This document shows, piece by piece, positions 6,425-12,922 of a stretch of 13,524 nucleotides of DNA (position 1 is its first letter; each line of letters begins with the position of its first letter). The position numbers were made by a program, and so were the translations under genes. The notes beneath the pieces were generated by a model that was not told where the DNA came from, did not search any database, and saw only the letters and a program-made list of their open reading frames with translations. Location of the stretch: assembly GCA_018500075.1 (NCBI GenBank), contig JAHBAN010000129.1, positions 1 through 13,524 on the forward strand, in the 5' to 3' direction. Origin of the DNA: Flavobacteriia bacterium. Its GTDB lineage: Bacteria > Bacteroidota > Bacteroidia > Flavobacteriales > Flavobacteriaceae.

Positions 6425-8204
6425 AACTCGTCTCTCTTTCGTTACTCTGCAGCTTCAGAGCTGCTGCCTTCCAAGATAGGAAGTTGCATTTCAAAAACAG
6501 CCCCCCCGCCATCGCATTGCGCGCGGTGAGCCGTCCGCCGAGGTCGTTGACGATCCCCGAAGAAATCGCAAGCCCCAGCCCGACGCCCTCGCCGGGCTGC
6601 TTGGTGGTGTAAAACGGCTCAAAAAGCGCATCCAGATTCTCGATCCCGGCGCCATTGTCGCGCACCGAAAGCGTCGCCGTCTCTCCCGCCGTCAACATCA
6701 GCTCGATTTCCGGCTCCCGCACAAGCTTGGTGGCGTCCAGAGCATTGCGGATCAGATTCACCATCACCTGCTCGATGCGCACCCGATCGCCCATCACCAT
6801 AACAGGCCACTTGGGCACAACACGGTCGATTTTCACCTGCCGCAGCTTCAACTGCGGCTCCATCATCGACAGCGCCGAGGTCAGCGCATCGCCCATGTTT
6901 ATCGGGGTCAAAACATCCTGCCCCTTGCGCGCATAGCTCTTGAGCTGCTTGGTGATCGCGCCCATCCGCTCGATCAAATCATCAATGCGGTGAAATGACG
7001 ACAGCGCCTCATCAGGGCGGTTGCGCTGCAACAAAAGCCGCGAGCCCGCCAGATAGGTTTTCATCGCCGCCAAAGGCTGGTTCAGCTCATGGCTCACAGC
7101 CGCCGACATCTCTCCCAAAGCGGCCAGCTTGGAGCTTTGCGCAAGGCTCTGCTCGGCGGTTCTCAGCGCGCCCTGCATCTTTTCGCGCTCGGCGATTTCC
7201 CGCTGCAAGCGCAGGTTCAACTGGCGAAGCTCCGCCGACTCGCGCTGAAACAGCGCCATCCGCAAGGCCGACTTGCGGCTCAAAAGATAAAACACCAGCG
7301 ACAGCAGGATGGCAAAAACCATGATCTCCAGCGCCAGAACCCCGTTCACCCGCTCCCGCACGCTGGCATAGGTCGTAAAAGAGGCCATCTTCCAGCCCCG
7401 AAACGGCACCCGCATTTCCTTGCGCATCACGCCCTCGCCCTGCACATAGGCGTCGGGCGGCAAGGAGGTCCAGTTCTGCGTGGCGCGGATCGCCCGTTCA
7501 ATGGCGCTGTCCGCTGACTCGCGCCCAAGCGCCTCGGCCTCCTGCAAGCCCCGCCAGCGCGGCTCGGTCGCCAGCACAATCGTGCCCTCGCTGTTGGTCA
7601 CCAGAACAGCGTCCGAAATCCCCGCCCAAGCGCGCTCGAATTTCGCAAGATCAACCTCAACCACAATCACCCCGACAGTCTCGCCCTGACTGCTCACCCG
7701 GCGCGCATAAACAAAGCGGTAGCCCCCGCTTTCGCGCGCCACCGTTGCAAAAATCGTATTGGGCGAGCGCAGCGCATCAATAAAATAACTGTGCTCGCGA
7801 TGTGGCTCACCAAGTCTCGCCCGGTCGGTCGCGGCCACAGTCCGCCCGCTCGCATCCAGCAAAATCAAAGACGCCGCGCCAATCTCCTCGACAAAAGAAA
7901 TCAACCTCTGGGTGGATTGACTGAAATCACCGGAGTTCAGCGCCCCGATCAAAGCAGGGTCGCGGCTCAAAAGCTGTGGCACAATCGAATTGCGCTTCAG
8001 CTCCGAGATCAGGTTGCCCGAATAGAGCGTCAGCCGCAGCTCGGCGCGGTTGCGGGTGTTTTCGGTGAACCGCTCGGTCAAAAACCGGTTGGTCACAGAA
8101 ATCGTCAGCACCGCCAAAAGCAACAGCCCGACAAAAACCGCCCGCAAGCGCCAGCTCTTGGGGCGCGGGCGCTCGTCTGGCGAAGGGTCAACACTCAGGC
8201 TCAT
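6336..8204 (-). CDS. dctB: DctB-like sensor histidine kinase, C-terminus altered by a probable +/-1 frameshift
   Basis: As read, 622 residues. A signal-anchor helix at about 20-40 and a second membrane helix at about 288-309 flank a roughly 245-residue periplasmic sensor region, probably a Cache-type domain as in DctB. A coiled coil (about 315-355) leads to the HisKA domain with phospho-acceptor H372 (SHELNQP). The ATPase domain has an N box (N483, N487), a G1 box (D516-G520), an F box (F528-F531) and a G2 box (G540-G544). After residue 568, at a run of seven C (plus strand 6501-6507), the frame drifts into an unrelated tail that overlaps dctD by 89 bp. One more base in that run would restore GGAVFEMQLPILEG and a TAA at 6442-6444, 17 bp before dctD, which is clearly the ancestral arrangement. 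All catalytic boxes precede the break. It probably senses a small carboxylate and phosphorylates the DctD-like regulator. Confidence 0.88.
   Translation of the reverse strand: MSLSVDPSPDERPRPKSWRLRAVFVGLLLLAVLTISVTNRFLTERFTENTRNRAELRLTLYSGNLISELKRNSIVPQLLSRDPALIGALNSGDFSQSTQRLISFVEEIGAASLILLDASGRTVAATDRARLGEPHREHSYFIDALRSPNTIFATVARESGGYRFVYARRVSSQGETVGVIVVEVDLAKFERAWAGISDAVLVTNSEGTIVLATEPRWRGLQEAEALGRESADSAIERAIRATQNWTSLPPDAYVQGEGVMRKEMRVPFRGWKMASFTTYASVRERVNGVLALEIMVFAILLSLVFYLLSRKSALRMALFQRESAELRQLNLRLQREIAEREKMQGALRTAEQSLAQSSKLAALGEMSAAVSHELNQPLAAMKTYLAGSRLLLQRNRPDEALSSFHRIDDLIERMGAITKQLKSYARKGQDVLTPINMGDALTSALSMMEPQLKLRQVKIDRVVPKWPVMVMGDRVRIEQVMVNLIRNALDATKLVREPEIELMLTAGETATLSVRDNGAGIENLDALFEPFYTTKQPGEGVGLGLAISSGIVNDLGGRLTARNAMAGGLFLKCNFLSWKAAALKLQSNERETSYGQGYEDCDCGRRAGYAPVNQPVACAFGL
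6501..6507. other. Homopolymer at the dctB frameshift point
   Basis: Seven consecutive C on the plus strand (G on the coding strand). Adding one base, or removing two, puts the downstream codons into the frame that gives the normal kinase C-terminus. This may be a sequencing error, a real mutation, or a slippery or phase-variable tract. Confidence 0.75.
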
Positions 8205-8250
8205 AACGCCAAATTAGCGGGGCTTTTTGCGCCTCACAAGCGCGCAGATA

Positions 8251-8919
8251 TCACGCAAGCGCCATTTGGCTCATGAGGCTGGCAAACATCGCCTTGCCGT
8301 CTGTTCCGCCGTGGCTTGGCTCCGCCATCCGCTCGGGGTGCGGCATCATGCCAAGCACGCGGCGGTTGCGGCTCACAACGCCCGCAATATCGGCCACAGA
8401 GCCGTTCGGGTTGTCAACATAGGTAAAGGCAATGCGGCCCTCGCCCTGAAGCTCGGCGAGCTTGGCATCGTCAACATAGTAATTGCCGTCATGATGGGCG
8501 ATCGGCACAGTGATGACCTGCCCCGCCTGATAGCCGCTGGTGTAGGCGGTATCGGCTGCCACAACCTCAAGCTCGACCGGCCGGCAGATATATTTCAGCC
8601 CCGCATTGCGGCGCAGCGCCCCCGGCAAAAGCCCGGTCTCGGTCAAAACCTGAAACCCGTTGCAAATCCCGAGCGCATACCCGCCGCGCGCCACATGGGC
8701 CTTCAGCTCGCCACAGATCGGCGAATTCGCCGCAATCGCGCCACAGCGCAGATAATCACCAAAGGAGAAGCCGCCCGGCACCGCCACCAGATCAACGCCC
8801 TTGGGCAAGGCGGTGTCCTTGTGCCAGACCATCTCCACATCGGCCCCGGCCTTTTCAAGGGCCACAGCCAAGTCGCGGTCACAATTGGATCCGGGGAAGA
8901 CAATCACAGCGGCTTTCAT
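8251..8919 (-). CDS. purQ: Phosphoribosylformylglycinamidine synthase, glutaminase subunit PurQ
   Basis: A 222-residue class I glutamine amidotransferase, the usual length for stand-alone PurQ. It hydrolyses glutamine and passes ammonia to PurL, with PurS as third subunit, to make FGAM from FGAR in de novo purine synthesis. The N-terminus MKAAVIVFPGSNCDRD and the PGGFSFGDYLRCGAIAA segment are typical. The nucleophile is C86 in GICNGFQ, and the partners H194 and E196 lie in GMMPHPERM. A strong AAGGAGA sits 5 nt before the start. It lies 24 bp after the alcohol dehydrogenase and 46 bp before dctB, all on the same strand. No clear terminator separates purQ from dctB, so read-through into the sensor genes is possible. 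purL is not in the window. Confidence 0.97.
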   Translation of the reverse strand: MKAAVIVFPGSNCDRDLAVALEKAGADVEMVWHKDTALPKGVDLVAVPGGFSFGDYLRCGAIAANSPICGELKAHVARGGYALGICNGFQVLTETGLLPGALRRNAGLKYICRPVELEVVAADTAYTSGYQAGQVITVPIAHHDGNYYVDDAKLAELQGEGRIAFTYVDNPNGSVADIAGVVSRNRRVLGMMPHPERMAEPSHGGTDGKAMFASLMSQMALA

Positions 8920-8924
8920 GGGGT

Positions 8925-8931
8925 TCTCCTT
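8925..8931 (-). promoter_or_regulatory. Strong Shine-Dalgarno sequence of purQ
   Basis: AAGGAGA on the minus strand, 5 nt before the purQ ATG. It is the clearest ribosome site in this gene cluster and gives purQ its own translation initiation despite the dehydrogenase gene upstream. Confidence 0.8.
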
Positions 8932-8943
8932 CGCGTTTCAGCT

Positions 8944-9981
8944 CTAAAAATCGGTAATAACAGCCACACCCGCAGGCGCAGCATGATCAAAGGCCGCCAG
9001 CTCGCGGCTCGCATCACTAAGCGCAATCCGGCGCGTCACCAGCGGCGACAAATCAACCTGCCCCGCCGCCATCAGGCTCAAAAGGCTCGGATAGCGGTGC
9101 GCCGGCATCCCGCGGGTGCCATAAAGTGCAAGCTGCCCCGAATAGACCACATCCATCGGGATCGGCATCACCGCATGATCCCCCGCCGGCATCCCGACCT
9201 GAACCATGCGGCCCAGCTTCTTCAGGGATTTCAGCGCGCCCACCGTGGTCGCCTCAACGCCGAGCGCCTCAATGGCAAGGTCTGCGCCGCCGCCCGTCGC
9301 TTCGCGCACAGCCTCGGCCGCGTCGCCCTCCGTGGCGTTGATCACAACATCCGCGCCCAGCCGTTTGGCATAGGCCAACTTCTCGGGCACCACATCCACA
9401 ACAGCCACCCGCGCGCCCAAAGCGCGCCCCAGCATCAGGGCCGAAAGCCCGACACCGCCGCCGCCAAACACAGCCAGCCACTCGCCGGCGCGCAGCGCCG
9501 CACGGCCGGTCAGCGCGTGCCAAGCCGTTGTCACCCGACAGCCCAGACCCGCCGCCAGATCGGGCGCAATCGCTTCGGGCAAAGCCGTCAGGTTCGCATC
9601 CGCATAGGGCACCGCAATATATTGCGCAAACGCCCCGGCCTCGGTGAACCCCGGCACAGCCTGTGTGGCGCAGATCGTCTGATGGCCCGACTGACAGTCG
9701 CCACAGCGCCCGCAGGCCAGAATAAACGGCGCAATCACCCGCGCCCCGACACGCCAGCGCGTCACCCCGGCGCCCACCGCGACAATCTCGCCGCAATACT
9801 CATGTCCGGGAATATGCGGCAAAGCCACATCAGGGTCGGCCCCGACCCAAGCGTGCCAGTCCGAGCGGCACACCCCACAGGCCAGCACCTTGAGCACAAC
9901 CCCGCCCTCCGGCGGAGTCGGATCATCCATGTGCACAATCTCAAGGGGCGCACGCCATGTGGTGATTTGCGCCGCGCGCAT
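8944..9981 (-). CDS. Zinc-dependent medium-chain alcohol dehydrogenase, between purS and purQ
   Basis: A 345-residue medium-chain dehydrogenase. Catalytic zinc ligands are C38 (CGVCRSD), H60 with E61 (PGHEYCG) and C148 (GLGCRVTTAWHAL). Structural zinc ligands are C90, C93, C96 and C104 (CGRCGDCQSGHQTIC). The Rossmann GGGGVG lies at 173-178, and D196 at the end of the second strand (VVDVVPEK) suggests NAD rather than NADP. The substrate cannot be told; a primary or secondary alcohol or small aldehyde is likely. I chose the ATG at 9981 (MRAAQITTW), which gives a standard family N-terminus; the 19 extra codons upstream overlap purS. The ATG shares one base with the purS stop (TGATG), so translation is probably coupled. 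There is no obvious link to purine synthesis. The protein looks intact. Confidence 0.92.
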   Translation of the reverse strand: MRAAQITTWRAPLEIVHMDDPTPPEGGVVLKVLACGVCRSDWHAWVGADPDVALPHIPGHEYCGEIVAVGAGVTRWRVGARVIAPFILACGRCGDCQSGHQTICATQAVPGFTEAGAFAQYIAVPYADANLTALPEAIAPDLAAGLGCRVTTAWHALTGRAALRAGEWLAVFGGGGVGLSALMLGRALGARVAVVDVVPEKLAYAKRLGADVVINATEGDAAEAVREATGGGADLAIEALGVEATTVGALKSLKKLGRMVQVGMPAGDHAVMPIPMDVVYSGQLALYGTRGMPAHRYPSLLSLMAAGQVDLSPLVTRRIALSDASRELAAFDHAAPAGVAVITDF

Positions 9982-10211
9982 CAGCCAAGCTCGATCGTGT
10001 AGCTCTCGATCACAGTGTTCGCGAGCAGCTTTTCGCACATCTCGGTGACAGTCGCCTCAGAGGTGCCCTCGGCCAGATCCAGCTCGATCACCTTGCCCTG
10101 ACGCACGCCCTCAACACCGTCAAATCCGAGCGCCCCAAGCGCATGGCGCACGGCCTCGCCCTGCGGGTCCAGAACCCCGTTTTTCAGCATAACTTGCACA
10201 CGCGCTTTCAT
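9981..10211 (-). CDS. purS: Phosphoribosylformylglycinamidine synthase subunit PurS
   Basis: A 76-residue protein, the normal size for PurS, the small subunit that bridges PurQ and the small-type PurL in FGAM synthetase. Sequence features are MKARVQVMLKNGVLDPQGEAV at the start, then LGFDGVEGVRQGKVIELDL and a C-terminal MCEKLLANTVIESYTIEL, all typical of the family. The ATG at 10211 is preceded by GGAGAGAG at a good distance; the in-frame ATG six codons earlier would bury that site and is rejected. It follows purC by 66 bp on the same strand and overlaps the dehydrogenase start by one base. The usual purS-purQ pairing is broken here by that dehydrogenase. Confidence 0.95.
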   Translation of the reverse strand: MKARVQVMLKNGVLDPQGEAVRHALGALGFDGVEGVRQGKVIELDLAEGTSEATVTEMCEKLLANTVIESYTIELG

Positions 10212-10239
10212 GGCTCTCTCCGTTTTCATTCCATCATGA

Positions 10240-10256
10240 CCAAGTGTTGCACTTGG
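10240..10256. repeat. Perfect palindrome between purC and purS
   Basis: CCAAGTG-TTG-CACTTGG, two perfect 7-bp arms with a 3-nt spacer, 28 bp upstream of purS in the 66-bp purC-purS gap. No T run follows on either strand, so it is not an intrinsic terminator. It could be an RNA hairpin affecting processing or stability of the transcript, or a protein-binding site. Confidence 0.6.
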
Positions 10257-10277
10257 CGTATCACTCTCTTGCAGACC

Positions 10278-11036
10278 TTAGTTGATCAACGTCGGCTTCA
10301 TAGGGGTGGCCCCCTTTGGCATCACGCCGAGCCGTCTCGCAACTTCACTATAGGCGTCGGTCAGGCTGCCGAGGTCGCGGCGGAACACATCCTTATCCAG
10401 CTTCTGGCCGGTCTCCATATCCCAGAGCCGGCAGCTGTCCGGGCTGATCTCGTCCGCAACGATCAGACGCATGAAATCGCCCTCATAGACACGGCCGATC
10501 TCGATCTTGAAATCCACAAGCTTGATCCCGACGCCAAACATCACACCCGACAAAAAGTCGTTGACCCGCAGCGCGAGGCTCAGGATATCTTCCATATCCT
10601 GCTGGCTGGCCCAGCCAAAAGCGGCGATATGCTCCTCAGAGACGAGCGGGTCGCCCAGAGCGTCATCCTTGTAGCAATATTCCACAATCGGACGCGGCAG
10701 CGGCGTGCCCTCCTCGATCCCGAGGCGCTTGGCCATGGAGCCGGCGGCAAAATTGCGCACAATCACTTCCAGCGGCACGATCTCGCAGGCCCGCACAAGC
10801 TGTTCGCGCATATTCAGACGGCGGATAAAATGGTTCGGAACGCCAATTTGCGTCAAACCGTTCATAAAATATTCCGAAAGCATATTGTTCAAGACACCCT
10901 TGCCCTCGATGACATCGCGCTTTTCCGCGTTAAAGGCCGTGGCGTCGTCCTTGAAATATTGCACAATCGTGCCCGGCTCCGGCCCTTCAAACAGGGTTTT
11001 TGCCTTGCCTTCGTATATTTTCTTGCGGCGTGCCAT
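10278..11036 (-). CDS. purC: SAICAR synthase (phosphoribosylaminoimidazole-succinocarboxamide synthase)
   Basis: A 252-residue ATP-dependent ligase that joins aspartate to CAIR to give SAICAR in de novo purine synthesis. Motifs are KIYEGKAKTLF at 6-16 (ATP-binding N-terminal lobe), PLEVIVRNFAAGS at 88-100, KLVDFKIEIG at 172-181 and ADEISPDSCRLWD at 194-206, all characteristic of PurC. Length is close to typical bacterial PurC (about 240-255). GGAG lies a few bases before the ATG at 11036. It is the first gene of the minus-strand run purC-purS-adh-purQ and diverges from the DUF1476 gene across 153 bp, where its promoter must lie. It appears complete. Confidence 0.97.
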   Translation of the reverse strand: MARRKKIYEGKAKTLFEGPEPGTIVQYFKDDATAFNAEKRDVIEGKGVLNNMLSEYFMNGLTQIGVPNHFIRRLNMREQLVRACEIVPLEVIVRNFAAGSMAKRLGIEEGTPLPRPIVEYCYKDDALGDPLVSEEHIAAFGWASQQDMEDILSLALRVNDFLSGVMFGVGIKLVDFKIEIGRVYEGDFMRLIVADEISPDSCRLWDMETGQKLDKDVFRRDLGSLTDAYSEVARRLGVMPKGATPMKPTLIN

Positions 11037-11127
11037 AGGGGCTCCAATCTCGCGCTAGAGGTGAGTCTGCTTGCTTGACTGTCTCTTATGGCAAAGGGCT
11101 GATTGTCGCAAGCCGCGCCATGAGGGC

Positions 11128-11156
11128 TTGTGCTCCCCCGCGACGAATTGCATATT
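11128..11156 (+). promoter_or_regulatory. Possible sigma70-type promoter of the DUF1476 gene
   Basis: TTGTGC at 11128-11133 and CATATT at 11151-11156 are separated by 17 bp, 33 bp upstream of the ATG. The -10 matches consensus at four of six positions and the -35 at three, so this is a weak, spacing-based call. Confidence 0.3.
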
Positions 11157-11189
11157 TGGACGTAAGTTTAACACTGCTGGAGACATCCC

Positions 11190-11507
11190 ATGTCCACTTT
11201 TGATGATCGCGAAAATGCCTTTGAAACCAAATTCGCCCATGACGAAGAAATGAAGTTCAAAGCCGAGGCGCGTACAAACAAGCTGCTTGGCCTCTGGGCC
11301 GCCGAGCTTCTGGGCAAAACAGGCGATGACGCGGCGGCCTATGCGGCCGATGTCGTCAAAGCCGATTTCGAAGAGGCCGGTCACGAGGATGTGGTGCGCA
11401 AAGTGGCCGCCGACCTTGGCGAAATGGCCGATGCCGACACCATCCGCACCAAGCGCGCCGAGCTGAGCGTGCTGGCCAAAACACAGGTGATGACAGAAGT
11501 CGGCTAA
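11190..11507 (+). CDS. DUF1476 protein, probable F1-ATPase inhibitor zeta subunit
   Basis: A 105-residue, charged, largely helical protein (MSTFDDRENAFETKFAHDEE). The N-terminal stretch, the following KFKAEARTNKLLGLWAAELLG helix and the total length match DUF1476. In Paracoccus denitrificans this family is the zeta subunit, whose N-terminus inserts into F1 and blocks ATP hydrolysis. It would act on the cytoplasmic face of the ATP synthase. TGGAGA lies about 7 nt before the start. It diverges from purC and is closed by its own terminator, so it is probably a single-gene transcript. No ATP synthase gene is nearby. Not every DUF1476 homologue is a strong inhibitor, so family membership is surer than the regulatory role. 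Confidence 0.88.
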   Translation: MSTFDDRENAFETKFAHDEEMKFKAEARTNKLLGLWAAELLGKTGDDAAAYAADVVKADFEEAGHEDVVRKVAADLGEMADADTIRTKRAELSVLAKTQVMTEVG

Positions 11508-11529
11508 GCCGCGGCCCTGATGAGCCTTC

Positions 11530-11560
11530 AAACGCCGCTCTCCAACAGGGCGGCGTTTTT
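11530..11560 (+). terminator. Rho-independent terminator after the DUF1476 gene
   Basis: The 9-bp stem AAACGCCGC/GCGGCGTTT (11530-11538 with 11550-11558) encloses an 11-nt loop, and the right arm merges into TTTTT. It lies 22 bp after the stop codon and separates this gene from the downstream methyltransferase. Confidence 0.88.
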
Positions 11561-11642
11561 GCTTGCAGCGTCAGGCTGCGCTACAGCCCCTCCCGTCTCC
11601 CGCGCCCCGCCGCCCGCCGGTCGTCAAACACACAAGCGAAGC

Positions 11643-11666
11643 TCATAATCTTCATGTCGATTATGA
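11643..11666. promoter_or_regulatory. AT-rich inverted repeat upstream of the methyltransferase gene, candidate operator
   Basis: TCATAATC and GATTATGA are perfect 8-bp arms around an 8-nt spacer, about 60 bp upstream of the ATG at 11726. It is AT-rich within GC-rich surroundings and fits a dimeric repressor or activator site. ArsR-family methionine-cycle regulators (SahR, SamR types) are plausible readers, but I cannot match their motifs from memory. Confidence 0.5.
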
Positions 11667-11725
11667 ATTTGCCTAAAGTCCCGGCCTATGCGAAGGCAGC
11701 GCAAACCCACAAAAGGCAGCCCAAC

Positions 11726-12739
11726 ATGACATCGCCCCTCGAAACTCTTCTCGCCGAACGCGACTGGCTTCTTGCCGATGGCGCAACAGGCACAAATCTC
11801 TTCAATATGGGCCTCGGCGCGGGCGACCCTCCCGAATTCTGGAACGTGGAGGAGCCGGCCAAAATCACCGCGCTCTACAAATCCGCCGTCGATGCCGGCT
11901 CCGATCTCTTCCTGACCAACTCCTTTGGCGGCAATGCCGCCCGCCTCAAGCTCCACAACGCCGCCAACCGCGCGCGCGAGCTGTCGCGCATCTCTGCCGA
12001 AATCGGCCGCAATGTCGCCGACCGCGCCGATCACAAAGTGATCGTCGCTGGCTCCGTCGGCCCGACCGGCGAAATCATGGCCCCCATGGGCCAGCTCACC
12101 CACGCCCTCGCCGTCGAAATGTTTCACGAACAGGCCGAGGGCCTCAAAGACGGCGGCGCCGATGTGCTCTGGCTCGAAACGATTTCCGCCCCCGAAGAAT
12201 ATATCGCCGCCGCCGAAGCCTTCCAACGCGCCGATATGCCGTGGTGCGGCACCATGAGCTTTGACACCGCAGGGCGCACCATGATGGGGCTGACAAGCGC
12301 CGCCATGGTCGCCATGGTCGAAAAGCTCGATCACAAGCCGCTCGCCTTCGGCGCCAATTGCGGCGTCGGGGCCTCCGATATGCTGCGCACAGTGCAGGGC
12401 TTTGCAGCCCAGGGCACAGAGCGCCCGATCATTGCCAAAGGCAACGCCGGGATCCCCAAATATGTCGATGGCCATATTCACTATGACGGCACCCCCGAGC
12501 TGATGGCGGACTATGCGGTCCTTGCCCGCGACAGCGGCGCGCGCATCATTGGCGGCTGCTGCGGAACCATGCCAGAGCACCTGCGCAAAATGCGCGAAGC
12601 CCTTGAAACCAGACCAAAAGGCGACAAGCCAAGCCTCGAAGAGATCACCGCACGGCTCGGCGGCTTCTCCTCGGCCAGCGACGGCACAGGCGACAACGAA
12701 CCCAGCAGCAGCCGCAGCAACCGCCGCAGACGCAACTAG
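11726..12739 (+). CDS. bmt: BHMT-family homocysteine S-methyltransferase (stand-alone MetH-like module)
   Basis: A 337-residue zinc methyltransferase of the PF02574 fold. LADGATGTNLF at 16-26 is the conserved N-terminal homocysteine-site region. The zinc ligands are C212 (GANCGVG) and the pair C278-C279 (GGCCGTMPEH). GSVGPTGE at 109-116 and LWLETIS at 148-154 are also typical. The enzyme transfers a methyl group to homocysteine to make methionine; the donor may be glycine betaine (BHMT) or a methyl-corrinoid protein. The corrinoid protein gene 183 bp downstream favours the second, as in MetH split into separate polypeptides. I chose the ATG at 11726 (MTSPLETLLAE, with AAAAGG upstream) over the ATG at 11654, which falls inside an inverted repeat. 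The C-terminal 20 residues are a Ser- and Arg-rich tail ending RSNRRRRN, outside the fold. Confidence 0.92.
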   Translation: MTSPLETLLAERDWLLADGATGTNLFNMGLGAGDPPEFWNVEEPAKITALYKSAVDAGSDLFLTNSFGGNAARLKLHNAANRARELSRISAEIGRNVADRADHKVIVAGSVGPTGEIMAPMGQLTHALAVEMFHEQAEGLKDGGADVLWLETISAPEEYIAAAEAFQRADMPWCGTMSFDTAGRTMMGLTSAAMVAMVEKLDHKPLAFGANCGVGASDMLRTVQGFAAQGTERPIIAKGNAGIPKYVDGHIHYDGTPELMADYAVLARDSGARIIGGCCGTMPEHLRKMREALETRPKGDKPSLEEITARLGGFSSASDGTGDNEPSSSRSNRRRRN

Positions 12740-12760
12740 AGCAGGCGCAGCTAGAGCAGG
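12731..12760. repeat. Tandem 15-bp duplication spanning the methyltransferase stop codon
   Basis: CGCAACTAGAGCAGG (12731-12745) is repeated as CGCAGCTAGAGCAGG (12746-12760), 14 of 15 identical. Each copy contains an in-frame TAG, so the gene has a spare stop. Confidence 0.75.
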
Positions 12761-12774
12761 CGCGCCCTATTTCT

Positions 12775-12807
12775 GCGGCGCAGCGCCGATTTGCTGCGCC
12801 GCTTTTT
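12775..12807 (+). terminator. Rho-independent terminator after the methyltransferase gene
   Basis: A perfect 10-bp stem, GCGGCGCAGC/GCTGCGCCGC (12775-12784 with 12793-12802), encloses an 8-nt loop and is followed by five T. The corrinoid protein gene therefore probably has its own promoter in the 115 bp that follow. Confidence 0.92.
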
Positions 12808-12844
12808 GGAACATTCGTGCAGTTGGTCGGCAAAAGTCGCGCGT

Positions 12845-12876
12845 ATGTCGCAATCGAGCCAGTCACTTTACGACAT
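12845..12876. promoter_or_regulatory. Inverted ATGTCG pair upstream of the corrinoid protein gene
   Basis: ATGTCG at 12845-12850 and CGACAT at 12871-12876 form an inverted pair 20 bp apart; each is followed on its own strand by a pyrimidine and AA. The pair lies 46-78 bp before the ATG, where an activator or repressor could act. The arms are short and may be coincidental. Confidence 0.3.
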
Positions 12877-12922
12877 TCTGCCAAAAGCTGTCACAAAGAA
12901 AATTCGATCAAAGGATTCCGCC

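Noticed and set aside
8205..8250. Intrinsic terminator between purQ and dctB
   Set aside because: Only a 5-bp stem without a following T run on the minus strand is present; the T run belongs to the other strand and lacks a stem.
8227..10002. 591-codon plus-strand open frame
   Set aside because: It is antisense to purQ and the dehydrogenase and its composition (Arg, His, Gln) is typical of a shadow frame.
11561..11725. SAM-II or SAH riboswitch before the methyltransferase gene
   Set aside because: I looked for the conserved core sequences of these riboswitches and did not find them; only a simple inverted repeat is present.
11624..12580. 318-codon minus-strand open frame opposite the methyltransferase gene
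   Set aside because: Gly/Ala/His-rich shadow without recognisable motifs; the plus-strand gene has clear zinc ligands.
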